A stretch of DNA of 35,251 nt from Bacteroidota bacterium. Its GTDB lineage: Bacteria > Bacteroidota > Bacteroidia > Bacteroidales > UBA4417. Where the stretch lies: positions 1 through 35,251 of the forward strand of contig JAKLFM010000031.1 in NCBI GenBank assembly GCA_022711175.1, in the 5' to 3' direction. Below are positions 1 to 8,329 of the stretch, piece by piece; position 1 is the first letter of the stretch, and every line of letters starts with the position of its first letter. The translations under genes were made by a program, and so were the position numbers. The notes below the pieces were generated by a model. That model searched no databases. It was not told the DNA's origin and saw only the letters and a program-made list of their open reading frames with translations.

Positions 1-1122
1 TACTGATAGAATAATAGTCTGAATAATAAGTGATTTGTTAGCCATGGCCAGACTTTGATCCGGCATGATCGATAAGAACAGAAGGATAGTTATCAACCCG
101 CGTGGAGCTATAAACAACATCGTTCTTACTGGTATATTGAGAATCGAGAGTGTAAACCACCTGACTAAGAATATTATTGATACAATCCCGGCCGCCAAGG
201 GCAACGATTCAAGACTAAGCAATTCATTTGTTTCCATCAGGTAACCGAATAAAAGAAAGAACAGTGCCCTTACCAGAAATGTAACCTCGTATGTGATGTC
301 TTTAAACTTAGCTACTTCTTTTTCAAGCTTGGAAGGCCTGAAAATTCTAAACCACCTCGAATTACTGAACTTTTCTATATTACCAAGAAACAGTCCAAAA
401 ACCAGGATGAAAATTAAACCTGGGAGATGGAACTGTTTTGAAATGGCATAAACAAGAATCATCAGAAGGATAATGGGCGTGTAGGTAACATGATGTGAGA
501 TACGACTAAGCAGAAATGAGAGGGCAAGCACCGAGACAAACGAAATTGCTATAATTATTAGTAGATGAATACCAAAGTGCATGAATGTAAAGCCGTTTAT
601 TACCCCGTTCAAAGCAATAAAATTGAAGAATAATACACCGGTGATATCGGAAAAGCTGCTTTCGTAGATTACGAGTTCTCTCTTTTTCGGGCTGAGAGTA
701 CGAACACTGGGAATAGCAATAGCACTGCTGATAACACAAAAAGGTACTGCGTTGAGAAGGGCTGTTCTATAATTTACTGTCTCTACATCGTAAAGAAATG
801 TCGCGATAATGAAGGCGACTATCAGCATTGGGATGAGCGCAAGAAAAAAAGCTTTGTTTATTACCCGGGTTTTTTCACGGTTAATTTCCAGTTCGAGCGC
901 GCCTTCAAGCACGATTAGGATCAATCCTATGGTCCCGAGTACCGGCAATACCGGGTTCAGATCAGGAGTGCGGATATCGAACACGATCACAGCATGTCTT
1001 ACCAGCCAGCCCAGAAGTAACAGCAGGATCACAGAGGGTATTTTTGTAAGTGCCGAACTTATATCGAAAAGGTAAGCGAGCAGGAGCAAAGCGCAAATAA
1101 AGATGATTAAGGATGTTTCCAT
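1..1122 (-). CDS. Cation/proton antiporter (CPA family), C-terminus cut by window edge
   Basis: An open frame runs on the minus strand from an ATG at 1122 to the left edge without a stop, giving about 374 residues. The product is almost wholly hydrophobic, with roughly ten predicted membrane spans and short polar loops. It starts METSLIIIFICALLLLAYLF and near the cut end has the motif APRGLITILLF, which resembles the PRG(L/V) segment of CPA1/NhaP-type sodium/proton exchangers. Such proteins exchange Na+ or K+ for H+ across the inner membrane. The start lies 35 bases after the stop of the synthetase-like gene on the same strand, so it is probably the last gene of that operon. Whether it serves the pathway or is ordinary ion homeostasis cannot be told. 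The family is fairly sure; the ion is not. Confidence 0.8.
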   Translation of the reverse strand, partial: METSLIIFICALLLLAYLFDISSALTKIPSVILLLLLGWLVRHAVIVFDIRTPDLNPVLPVLGTIGLILIVLEGALELEINREKTRVINKAFFLALIPMLIVAFIIATFLYDVETVNYRTALLNAVPFCVISSAIAIPSVRTLSPKKRELVIYESSFSDITGVLFFNFIALNGVINGFTFMHFGIHLLIIIAISFVSVLALSFLLSRISHHVTYTPIILLMILVYAISKQFHLPGLIFILVFGLFLGNIEKFSNSRWFRIFRPSKLEKEVAKFKDITYEVTFLVRALFFLLFGYLMETNELLSLESLPLAAGIVSIIFLVRWFTLSILNIPVRTMLFIAPRGLITILLFLSIMPDQSLAMANKSLIIQTIILSV

Positions 1123-1157
1123 ACCAGCCTGATGTTGAATGCGAATTGAATTTATCG

Positions 1158-2549
1158 TTAAATATAGCAATTTAACGGCAGGAAAGTAGACTTCTCATGC
1201 TGGGCTCTATCCGGTGCGGAGGCCTTGCTTCTGCCCATCCAATCAAGGTTGGACAGTTCGCCGAAATGCTCGCTGAATATTCTGTAATAAAAAAGCTCTT
1301 CCTTAGAGTTGATTGTCCAGCCATTACGCAGGTTGCGTTCATTTCTGAAATCGCGATCGGAAATTTTCTTTTCAGCATATTCCGAAAGAATCGACTTAAC
1401 ACCTGCACCTTCCCAGAATTTTGCTTTGGGTCTTGAAAGCACACTCTCGGGCAACAAGCCTTCCATCGCCTTTCGAAGTATCCATTTTTCAATGCCTCCT
1501 GATATTTTATATTCTGCAGGAATGCGAAGGGCAAAGTCGACTACTTCAGGATCAACAAAAACCACATGGGCAGTAAGTCCAAATGCTGATGCAGTGCGGT
1601 CAACACGTTGGAGGGCTGTGTTGTGCAATCTTTTTATAATATCAACCAATTCAATATTAAGGTATTGCACCGGTATATTTTTCAGATATTCATACCCGGC
1701 AAATAGTTCATCTCCCCCTTCACCCGAAAATACGTCAGATACATATTCAGAGGCTTCATAAGCCACGCACAAGTTGATAATACTCGATCTTACGAGCAGG
1801 GAATCGAAGGATTCCAGATAGTATATTACATCCGGAAGAATCTTAAGCATCATGTCTCTGTCTACTATTACCTCATGATGCTCGGAGCCGATAAATTCTG
1901 CAACTTCTCTGGCATATTCTAGGTCAGGAGCATCTTTCAACCCGCCGGCGAATGTGTGAAGCTTATTCACATAAGGTCTGGCTAGTGCAGCAACAGAGCT
2001 TGAATCCAAGCCTCCGGATAACCATGCACCAAAATGATCAGAATTGATCCTTCGAGTGACGGTTTTCCGTAGTAGTGTCCGCAGTTCTTCGGCTATTTGT
2101 AGAGGGCCTGTATTGAAAGGTTCTCCTTTACTTAACTCAAAATAAGGTTTGATTTCATTATTCGAGATAATCTGGCCAGGTAAAAATTCCAGAATTTGTT
2201 CGGTAACCGGTAATAATGCTTTGACTTCGGATGCAAAGATAATTTCATTATCATCATTTAAAGCCAGGTATAGTGGTACTACACCCACTCGGCCTCTTTC
2301 GATTTGCAAATTGCCGTTCTCAAACGTGACTTTTATCTGGTGGCCATGGCCCGGACCTGCCCTGAAAATGTTCTGATTAATCAGGGTTTGTGTCTGCTCA
2401 TTTTCCTGCTTTGACCAAATCATACCCACAGTGGCTTCATTGGTTTCGATGATCTCTTTACCATAGTTACCCCTGTGCGACATAGTTTCCAACATCTTTT
2501 CAATGAGTTCTTTTTTACCGGGCTTTAAAATGCCTGCAATTCCTGCCAT
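1158..2549 (-). CDS. Asparagine-synthetase-like ATP-dependent amide synthetase lacking the glutaminase cysteine
   Basis: 463 residues. The N-terminal part (about 1-125) is a shortened class II glutamine amidotransferase fold: MAGIAGI, then SHRG at 24-27 and RVGVVPLY at 87-94, matching the AsnB layout. Residue 2 is Ala, where AsnB needs Cys as the nucleophile that releases ammonia from glutamine. The C-terminal synthetase domain is intact: ATP-binding PP-loop SGGLDSS at 178-184, SGEGGDELFAGY at 275-286, and RPKAKFWEGAG at 373-383, where the catalytic lysine region sits. Glutamine-dependent activity is therefore unlikely. The family precedent for such loss is beta-lactam and carbapenam synthetases, which adenylate a carboxylate and close an amide ring; lasso-peptide cyclases are another. 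Those roles are possibilities only. The gene follows the mutase gene after 11 bases. It is also shorter than typical AsnB (about 550-630). Confidence 0.82.
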   Translation of the reverse strand: MAGIAGILKPGKKELIEKMLETMSHRGNYGKEIIETNEATVGMIWSKQENEQTQTLINQNIFRAGPGHGHQIKVTFENGNLQIERGRVGVVPLYLALNDDNEIIFASEVKALLPVTEQILEFLPGQIISNNEIKPYFELSKGEPFNTGPLQIAEELRTLLRKTVTRRINSDHFGAWLSGGLDSSSVAALARPYVNKLHTFAGGLKDAPDLEYAREVAEFIGSEHHEVIVDRDMMLKILPDVIYYLESFDSLLVRSSIINLCVAYEASEYVSDVFSGEGGDELFAGYEYLKNIPVQYLNIELVDIIKRLHNTALQRVDRTASAFGLTAHVVFVDPEVVDFALRIPAEYKISGGIEKWILRKAMEGLLPESVLSRPKAKFWEGAGVKSILSEYAEKKISDRDFRNERNLRNGWTINSKEELFYYRIFSEHFGELSNLDWMGRSKASAPDRAQHEKSTFLPLNCYI

Positions 2550-2560
2550 ATGAATGTTAT

Positions 2561-4213
2561 TTATTTGTAGTTGGTTAATTCTGAGAAATATGCTTCAACT
2601 CTTTGTTCCTCTGTTATTGGATCGCCGGTTAATGAATCTATAGCCATCCATGCGCCGTTGATAAGGCGTGTAAGAATTGTGCCGCGAAGATGAGGGTTGC
2701 CCCTGAAATGCGGCGCATCAAGCAAGCCTGTTTTGATCGCTCTTTCAATGATCAGCGGATCACTCCATGGATCGCTGCTTTCACCAAGCAGTGGCGATTT
2801 GAGTGCCGACAGCAGCACTCTTGCATCTTTTTTCAATTCTTCTTTCCTGCTGATAACTGAATTGTCATTCGTCATATCAGGAAATCCATGCAGTGCATTT
2901 CGCAGCACGCCATGGACAATATTGCAGCTTTCGATCAGTTCCTGAGGTAACGTGGCATGATCACCTTCACTGAACCCTACCACATGTAAGATGTGAGGTT
3001 TTAGTGCCAGGCTGGTCAATGCAGAAGCAGCCAGCTGTCCTTTGGCAATTTCAGGTACCGGTGAGAAATGAGCGATGCCTGCGCGCACCTCTCTTATCAT
3101 TACAAAGTTTTCATCCTCTAGTTCTTCTATAAGCTCTTTTTTTACCAGCATCTTTGCAATATCCATAGTTGCTGAGGTTTCCGGGGGGGTGTTGAACATA
3201 AACTGTGAAACATAATGTTCGACCCCTGCTTTTTTGGCATTATAGGCGGCAAGAAAAGCCATGGTTACTGCCAGTGCATCATGAGCATCGCGCAGGCTCC
3301 ATTGGTGAGATTCGTTCACTTCAACCGGTATGCCTCTTTCGGCATACCATCGCATAACCAATTGGTTTTCGCTGATTGCTTCCTTAAGTGTACGCTTCGA
3401 TCTGCCATCAATCACACTATACCAGCATAAAGGGATTGCGCCCCATGCATTATGAATTGTCTTTACACTCATCTCGGCCCATTTCAGCAGATCGCGGGTG
3501 CCGGCATAGCATCGAAGTAGCGGGTAGTTGCCGGTACGTGTAGCATTGAATATATTTTCCATATCCTCAGGGGTTCGCAATGGCACCCCGCCAGCACCGT
3601 TCAGCCGATGGTCCATAAGTTCAGTATGGAAGAAGTGTTCCTGTGCATTCTGATCAGGACCCAGAGACAGCACATCAAGAACACCGGATTCAGCAATTTT
3701 CTGAGACCCTTTAATTGTTTCGGCAAATGTAGGTCGCCCAAAATGATGACGCAGCAACGGGTATGGATACTTTTGACCTATTCTTTCGATAAGTGTCCCC
3801 GGATAAACTATTTTCTCCTCGCCCTTAGTACCTCCCCGCAGGTAATATTTAATCTCTTCAATGGATTCGGTTCCGTCGAAAGCTTTGACAAACAGGCCGG
3901 ACTCTCTGGCAGCCAATGCTAAGGGAGGTGTTCCGCCAAATAACATCCTGATTTTACTTAATCCAGCATTTTCTAAACCGGTTTTAAGCTCGTTGAATAA
4001 GTTTATTGCTACCTCAGGAGTGAGCCTGTAACTGATAGCTACCGTGTGAGGCTGTTCAAGGGAAATAGCCTTTATCAGCCTTTCTATAGAAACAGCCGGG
4101 CCCAGGGAATCGGTAATATAACCTTCTGCTTCAGCCAGTTTCAGAAAATGATGAAGCCCTGCAACATGCACACAATTCCCTATTGCAGCTCCTATGATCT
4201 TTTTGGTACTCAT
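2561..4213 (-). CDS. B12-dependent carbon-skeleton mutase, GlmE-like, with fused cobalamin-binding domain
   Basis: 550 residues. Residues 1 to about 135 form a Rossmann-like B12-binding domain: GNCVHVAG at 12-19 aligns with the DxHxxG signature, keeping His16 (lower axial cobalt ligand) and Gly19 but with Cys14 in place of Asp; SYRL near 60 and FGG near 93 fit the following S and GG elements. The rest resembles the methylaspartate (glutamate) mutase E subunit barrel as I remember it: AGTRDLLKWAEM, WGAIPLCWYSVIDGRS and the long run through GIPVEVNESHQWSLRD follow the same order of elements. Glutamate mutase normally has a separate small B12 subunit (GlmS); here it is fused in front. The substrate is unknown. 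Start and the preceding dehydrogenase stop overlap by four bases, implying translational coupling. Confidence 0.75.
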   Translation of the reverse strand: MSTKKIIGAAIGNCVHVAGLHHFLKLAEAEGYITDSLGPAVSIERLIKAISLEQPHTVAISYRLTPEVAINLFNELKTGLENAGLSKIRMLFGGTPPLALAARESGLFVKAFDGTESIEEIKYYLRGGTKGEEKIVYPGTLIERIGQKYPYPLLRHHFGRPTFAETIKGSQKIAESGVLDVLSLGPDQNAQEHFFHTELMDHRLNGAGGVPLRTPEDMENIFNATRTGNYPLLRCYAGTRDLLKWAEMSVKTIHNAWGAIPLCWYSVIDGRSKRTLKEAISENQLVMRWYAERGIPVEVNESHQWSLRDAHDALAVTMAFLAAYNAKKAGVEHYVSQFMFNTPPETSATMDIAKMLVKKELIEELEDENFVMIREVRAGIAHFSPVPEIAKGQLAASALTSLALKPHILHVVGFSEGDHATLPQELIESCNIVHGVLRNALHGFPDMTNDNSVISRKEELKKDARVLLSALKSPLLGESSDPWSDPLIIERAIKTGLLDAPHFRGNPHLRGTILTRLINGAWMAIDSLTGDPITEEQRVEAYFSELTNYK

Positions 4214-5346
4214 ATCTTCGTTTTTTGCCGGCTCACTTTGGTTTCTTCTCCAATGGCGATCAGCCTTAATTCTCTCAGGCTCATCTGCCTGATTCCTAAT
4301 TTTTCGGCTGTACGTCCAACTGCCCTGTAATCCGTCCCGTTTAGAATTGAAGCCAGGTGAATTAGTGCATCAATTGTTGGAGTTGGAATATTAAACTTAC
4401 TTCCCAGGCTTGAGATCGGAACAAGACTACAGGGCACATCTTCTTCTATGTAGCGGATCTTTAACGTTACGGGTGCCATAATTCCTTTGTATCCGGGGTT
4501 CTTGCGCATTGCTTCAAACAATGTGGCACCAGCAGTACTGTATGCCATGTAAAACCATTGTCTGGCCGAAATTGCCTGAATACCCAATGCTTCAGCGACT
4601 GCTACTCTCTCTTCATCTACCTTTTCAAGTACTTTTACAACCGATTGGGTCGCGCCTTCATGGTAAAACTGAAATTGCGCATCATCTTCTATCCAACCAG
4701 AATTTAATATGCATAAAGCTGGATGGAATATACTTCCTATGTTGTCAAAACTGGTTTTAAAAATGTTATCACCAGGGACAAACTGAGGGTATAACTTGCG
4801 CAATTGGCTGATGACTATAGGTATCAGATGGGCTCTGATAGATGCGACCGGTATTGAATGCTTTATACCGAATATTCGCACCTGGGCTGGGCCAATGGCT
4901 CGGGATGCATAAATAAATGTCTGGGTCTCTGATACAATTACATCTGCTTTGCACGCTTTCGAAAGAAGTACCTGTTTAAATTCTAAAGCACCAAGCGTCC
5001 TCCCGGGATGCAAAACTACTATCTGGCCATCCTTGAGGAAAGGAGCGGCTACTTCAGCCATGTAAGAATGTGCTGTTGCAGGAACCACAACCATAATGAG
5101 ATTGGCATTCGAGATCGCCTCTGAAATATCGGTCGTAACTTTTGCGAGATGGCCAAATCCCGATATTTCTCCTGTCAGCTCAATGCCTCCAGTTGATAAT
5201 ACTCCCCACAACCTATCTGCTCCACGGTTAAAGAGATTAACTTCATATCCCATCAAGGCCAGGTGGCCTGCCATTGCTAACCCGCCGTGTCCCGCACCCA
5301 GGACAGCTATAATTGGTTTGTCAACAACTTCGAAGAGTTTCCTCAT
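4210..5346 (-). CDS. Octopine/nopaline (opine) dehydrogenase family protein
   Basis: 378 residues. The N-terminal Rossmann domain has the dinucleotide motif GAGHGG at 17-22 (GxGxxG) after a short beta strand. The C-terminal half matches the helical octopine-dehydrogenase domain: NIGSIFHPALCILN at about 202-215 carries the His (208) that is catalytic in this family. Members reductively condense an amino acid's amine with a 2-oxo acid using NAD(P)H, giving N-(carboxyalkyl) amino acids. It overlaps the mutase gene by four bases and follows the microprotein gene by 36 bases. An N-carboxyalkyl amino acid would be a sensible input for the downstream ATP-dependent amide synthetase, but that is inference. 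The family also contains oxidising enzymes and metallophore dehydrogenases, so substrate and direction stay open. Confidence 0.85.
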   Translation of the reverse strand: MRKLFEVVDKPIIAVLGAGHGGLAMAGHLALMGYEVNLFNRGADRLWGVLSTGGIELTGEISGFGHLAKVTTDISEAISNANLIMVVVPATAHSYMAEVAAPFLKDGQIVVLHPGRTLGALEFKQVLLSKACKADVIVSETQTFIYASRAIGPAQVRIFGIKHSIPVASIRAHLIPIVISQLRKLYPQFVPGDNIFKTSFDNIGSIFHPALCILNSGWIEDDAQFQFYHEGATQSVVKVLEKVDEERVAVAEALGIQAISARQWFYMAYSTAGATLFEAMRKNPGYKGIMAPVTLKIRYIEEDVPCSLVPISSLGSKFNIPTPTIDALIHLASILNGTDYRAVGRTAEKLGIRQMSLRELRLIAIGEETKVSRQKTKI

Positions 5347-5382
5347 GTCGATGAGATATATTAGCTATCTGACTCTCGGTAA

Positions 5383-5475
5383 TCAAAAGAATATTACTTT
5401 CACGACAATGAGCAAGCCGATAATCACTGTCCAAAAAAGGAAAATCATAAATTCATTTGAAAATTTCTTCTTCAT
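5383..5475 (-). CDS. 30-residue single-span membrane microprotein
   Basis: A short ORF, ATG at 5473-5475 and TGA at 5383-5385. The product opens MKKKFSNEF and continues with one hydrophobic segment of about 20 residues (MIFLFWTVIIGLLIVV) ending KVIFF: three positive residues, a hydrophilic neck, then a single membrane span. It lies 36 bases before the opine dehydrogenase and on the same strand, so it would be co-transcribed. There is no clear Shine-Dalgarno, which is normal in Bacteroidota. Such peptides often stabilise or regulate a membrane partner; here the antiporter at the operon end or the divergent sensor kinase would be candidates. It could also be a chance ORF; conservation would decide. 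Confidence 0.5.
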   Translation of the reverse strand: MKKKFSNEFMIFLFWTVIIGLLIVVKVIFF

Positions 5476-5511
5476 TTTGTTAGGATTTAAGTAAATATTA
5501 TTTGCTTAACG

Positions 5512-5544
5512 GTCGTACTGAACTTCTTCAAAGTATAATACGAC
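5512..5544. promoter_or_regulatory. Inverted repeat GTCGTA-N21-TACGAC upstream of the microprotein gene
   Basis: Perfect 6-base arms at 5512-5517 and 5539-5544, enclosing a smaller TGAA/TTCA pairing. It sits in the 111-base gap between two minus-strand genes and could be an operator or an RNA hairpin. No U-tract follows, so it is not a standard terminator. Confidence 0.3.
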
Positions 5545-5586
5545 GGCACTTTGTTAAATCTGATTACTTCCCCCAGCCTCTGCTTG

Positions 5587-6108
5587 TCAATAGTCTACGT
5601 GAAGGATCTGTTTTTCAAGGTCGACCATGAATGGTATCTCTTTTTCAAACATGTTAATATCCGATTCAAGCATCCCACTTACTGTATTACTATTGCTCTT
5701 TTCAAGATAAAAGCCTTCAACCTCAAAATCAGGAATTATTTCACGGATATTTCCTTCTTTATCAATCACATAGATATTATCTTTTGTGCCTGCTACGCAA
5801 TATTTCTGATCGCTGGTATTAATAGCGCTGATTATACGCCTTTTGTCACCGGTGATACCGCGTATCTCCTGTTTCTCAATATTTACCAGGTAGCCTTTCC
5901 CACCGGCTATTACCACTCCAAATGGCTCATCTCCGTATGTGAGTACCTTGTACAACCCGTTTTCCCCGTCGGTTTCAAACTGGCCTATCCATGCTTGTCT
6001 CCTTTTGCCTTTGAATTCTACCAGAAAGCTGTTTTTACCACCTTCAGCATATTTTATATCCGAATTCAGCCTGTATTTAGGTTTCCTTCTAATAATTTTT
6101 GCACTCAT
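5587..6108 (-). CDS. Unknown beta-rich protein heading the mutase cluster
   Basis: 173 residues, family not recognised. The N-terminus is basic (MSAKIIRRKPKYRLN) without a signal peptide or membrane span, so it is probably cytoplasmic. The remainder alternates short hydrophobic strands and polar turns: GVVIAGGKGYLVNIEKQEI, KYCVAGTKDNIYVIDKEG, FMVDLEKQILHVDY. This periodicity resembles blades of a WD40/Kelch-type propeller, but there are too few for a closed propeller. It is the first gene of the minus-strand run and faces the regulator gene across a 128-base intergenic region. A chaperone, carrier or regulatory role for the cluster is possible; nothing in the sequence fixes one. Confidence 0.7.
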   Translation of the reverse strand: MSAKIIRRKPKYRLNSDIKYAEGGKNSFLVEFKGKRRQAWIGQFETDGENGLYKVLTYGDEPFGVVIAGGKGYLVNIEKQEIRGITGDKRRIISAINTSDQKYCVAGTKDNIYVIDKEGNIREIIPDFEVEGFYLEKSNSNTVSGMLESDINMFEKEIPFMVDLEKQILHVDY

Positions 6109-6223
6109 CTGTTTCTTTTTTTTACAACAACCAAATTAGTTGCGACTGTAATGAATGTTGCTAAATACCTAATTAGAAAAATATTAGAATCTGATAAGAG
6201 TGCATTTGATTGAGTACTTACAT

Positions 6224-6231
6224 TATTTTTG
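6224..6231 (+). promoter_or_regulatory. -7 element TATTTTTG before the response regulator
   Basis: Perfect match to the Bacteroidota TAnnTTTG consensus. It lies only 5 bases before the ATG at 6237, so either transcription begins at or just before the start codon, giving an almost leaderless message, or this is not the active promoter. TTTG at 6205-6208 is a possible but slightly close -33 partner. Confidence 0.4.
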
Positions 6232-6236
6232 CATAT

Positions 6237-6938
6237 ATGAAGAATGATATAACTCAAGCCGGTATCCTTATCGTAGAAGACGAAGTTAGGCTGGCTGAAA
6301 TAATGAAAAAACAACTCGAGGAAGCCGGGTTCAACATTCAACTTGTCGGAGACGGATATCTTGGTAAAAAGTACATCACTGAAAACCGATACGACCTTGT
6401 GATACTCGATATTAACCTGCCTCTGATAAATGGTTATGATTTGTGCAGGGAAATAAGGAAAACTGATAGTTCAATACCTATCATTATGCTCACAGCACTG
6501 GCAAGCGCCGATAACAAAATTGTCGGTTTCGACGCAGGCGCTGACGATTACGTGACCAAACCCTACGATATAAGAGAATTAATTGCCAGGATCAATGTTT
6601 TTCTCAAGAGATCAGATGTAGCCAATTTTTCACAGGTCATCCATATGGCAGACCTGCAGATGGATATTGTGAATAAGACTGTTACACGTTCAGGGCAAAA
6701 AATAGATCTTACGGTCAAAGAATTCAACCTGCTGGAGCTGTTTCTTAAAAACAGGGGAAAGCTGCTCGCACGCGAATTTATCATCAGCCAGATTTGGGGA
6801 ATAGATTTCGACCCTGGTACCAATGTTATCGACGTATATGTAAACTACTTGCGAAAGAAGATTGACAAAGATTTTGAGCCAAAGCTTATCCATACCAAGT
6901 TTGGTTTTGGCTTCTATTGCAATGAAAAAGAAATATAG
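6237..6938 (+). CDS. OmpR/PhoB-type response regulator
   Basis: 233 residues from the ATG at 6237. An in-frame ATG at 6210 would add nine residues (MSTYIIFAY), but it lies upstream of the -7 element, so I prefer 6237. Receiver domain, residues 8 to about 123: acidic pocket E14/D15, phospho-acceptor D58 in VILDINLP, T86 in MLTA and K108 in TKPYD. The winged-helix DNA-binding domain spans about 135-230 (LTVKEFNLLELFLKNRG, then VIDVYVNYLRKKID). The histidine kinase gene begins 5 bases after the stop, so the pair is one operon. It is transcribed away from the mutase cluster and is the most plausible regulator of it, although it may act on other genes. Confidence 0.93.
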   Translation: MKNDITQAGILIVEDEVRLAEIMKKQLEEAGFNIQLVGDGYLGKKYITENRYDLVILDINLPLINGYDLCREIRKTDSSIPIIMLTALASADNKIVGFDAGADDYVTKPYDIRELIARINVFLKRSDVANFSQVIHMADLQMDIVNKTVTRSGQKIDLTVKEFNLLELFLKNRGKLLAREFIISQIWGIDFDPGTNVIDVYVNYLRKKIDKDFEPKLIHTKFGFGFYCNEKEI

Positions 6939-6943
6939 CTGAG

Positions 6944-8329
6944 ATGAATATTAAATTCAGGCTGTCGCTTCAGTTTATGCTCATTGTGGGCGGACTATTG
7001 CTGTTTTTTACCTTGCTTGTCTACTATTTCTCATTTACTACAAATAGGGATAGGTTTAGGAATAACCTCCTGAACAGGGCTAAAAACACAGTATCACTTT
7101 TGGTAGATGTAAAAGAGGTAGATTCCACTCTGCTCAAAAAGATTCACCAGTCCACTTTCTACTGGACCGATGAGGAAATTGTTATTACTGACACTAACTT
7201 AAGGACCATTTATAGCAACAATGTCAAAGAGTTAAACTACAATGTCCTGCAATCCAATATCACGAGAGGAGATAAGCTGTTTTTCTCAATCAATGGTAAG
7301 GATGGCGTTTGTTACAGGCACAAATACAATAATAATACTTACTATTCCTATGTTCTTGCCTATGATAGCATAAGAAAGCTTTACCTGCGAGAACTTGTAC
7401 AAGTTCTCTTCTGGAGTGTAATCTTCAGCCTTTGGTTATCTGTCCTTCTCTCGTACTTATTTTCAAGAAAAGCTATTCAACCTATTTCTGAGATTATCGA
7501 TTCGGTCAAGGAAATCAATTCCTCAAGCCTCAGCCGGAGGCTTGATGAGGGCCAGCGCAAAGATGAGATTGAAAAACTGGCTATAACCTTCAACGAAATG
7601 CTCGCTAACCTTGAAGTTGCTTTTAGGAACCAACAGGAGTTTGTCTCAAATGCCTCGCATGAATTAAAAACACCGGTATCGGTGATGATAGCCGAATCCG
7701 ATTATTTTCTTCAGGGCAATCATTCTGAGAGCGAATTCAGAGAATACTTGAATCAAATGATCGGAGATTTAAAAGTATTTGGCATACACCTTAACAGTCT
7801 GCTCGACCTGGCTCAGATGAATTCCGGCAATAGCATCATGAAGTCGTTTGTGAGGCTTGATGAAGTGCTCTATGATGCGGTGCATGATGTAAAAAACATG
7901 TATCAAAACAGGAAAATTGTCACTCGTGTAGATTTCCCCGAAAATGAGGATGACCTGATCGTTTTGGCAAACCCCGGGTTACTTCAGATAGCATTTAAGA
8001 ACATAATCGATAATGCATGCAAATTCAGCGGTGAAGATGTAGTGGCTGAACTTCAGCCAATTGATGACAGGCTTTGTATTACAGTTACCGATAAAGGAAT
8101 CGGTATTCCTGCTTCCGAAATACAAAGTATTTTCAATCCGTTCAACAGGGCATCGAACGTTAAATTCAAAAGCGGTTATGGTATCGGGCTTTCGCTTGTA
8201 TCAAAAATTATGGAAATACATGATGCGGATATACAGGTTGTCAGCCATGAAAATACCGGCACCCAATTCAACATCACGTTTAAGAAAGTCAATTGCTCCG
8301 AAGACATTCCTTCAACCGGCGGTAACTAG
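6944..8329 (+). CDS. Membrane sensor histidine kinase
   Basis: 461 residues. A first membrane span at about 11-31 and a second at about 152-173 enclose a roughly 120-residue periplasmic sensor with no family I recognise. A HAMP linker follows (about 174-227). The dimerisation/phosphoacceptor domain carries H239 in ASHELKTP, and the ATPase domain shows the N box (NIIDNACKF) and the G boxes (DKGIGIP and GYGIGLSL). It phosphorylates the regulator encoded 5 bases upstream. The signal is unknown; the periplasmic domain is rich in Asn, Tyr and Asp. Length and domain order are normal for the family. Confidence 0.93.
   Translation: MNIKFRLSLQFMLIVGGLLLFFTLLVYYFSFTTNRDRFRNNLLNRAKNTVSLLVDVKEVDSTLLKKIHQSTFYWTDEEIVITDTNLRTIYSNNVKELNYNVLQSNITRGDKLFFSINGKDGVCYRHKYNNNTYYSYVLAYDSIRKLYLRELVQVLFWSVIFSLWLSVLLSYLFSRKAIQPISEIIDSVKEINSSSLSRRLDEGQRKDEIEKLAITFNEMLANLEVAFRNQQEFVSNASHELKTPVSVMIAESDYFLQGNHSESEFREYLNQMIGDLKVFGIHLNSLLDLAQMNSGNSIMKSFVRLDEVLYDAVHDVKNMYQNRKIVTRVDFPENEDDLIVLANPGLLQIAFKNIIDNACKFSGEDVVAELQPIDDRLCITVTDKGIGIPASEIQSIFNPFNRASNVKFKSGYGIGLSLVSKIMEIHDADIQVVSHENTGTQFNITFKKVNCSEDIPSTGGN

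Noticed and set aside
5551..6213. 220-residue plus-strand frame
   Set aside because: It is the antisense of the 173-residue cluster gene, with aromatic-rich composition typical of a shadow frame.
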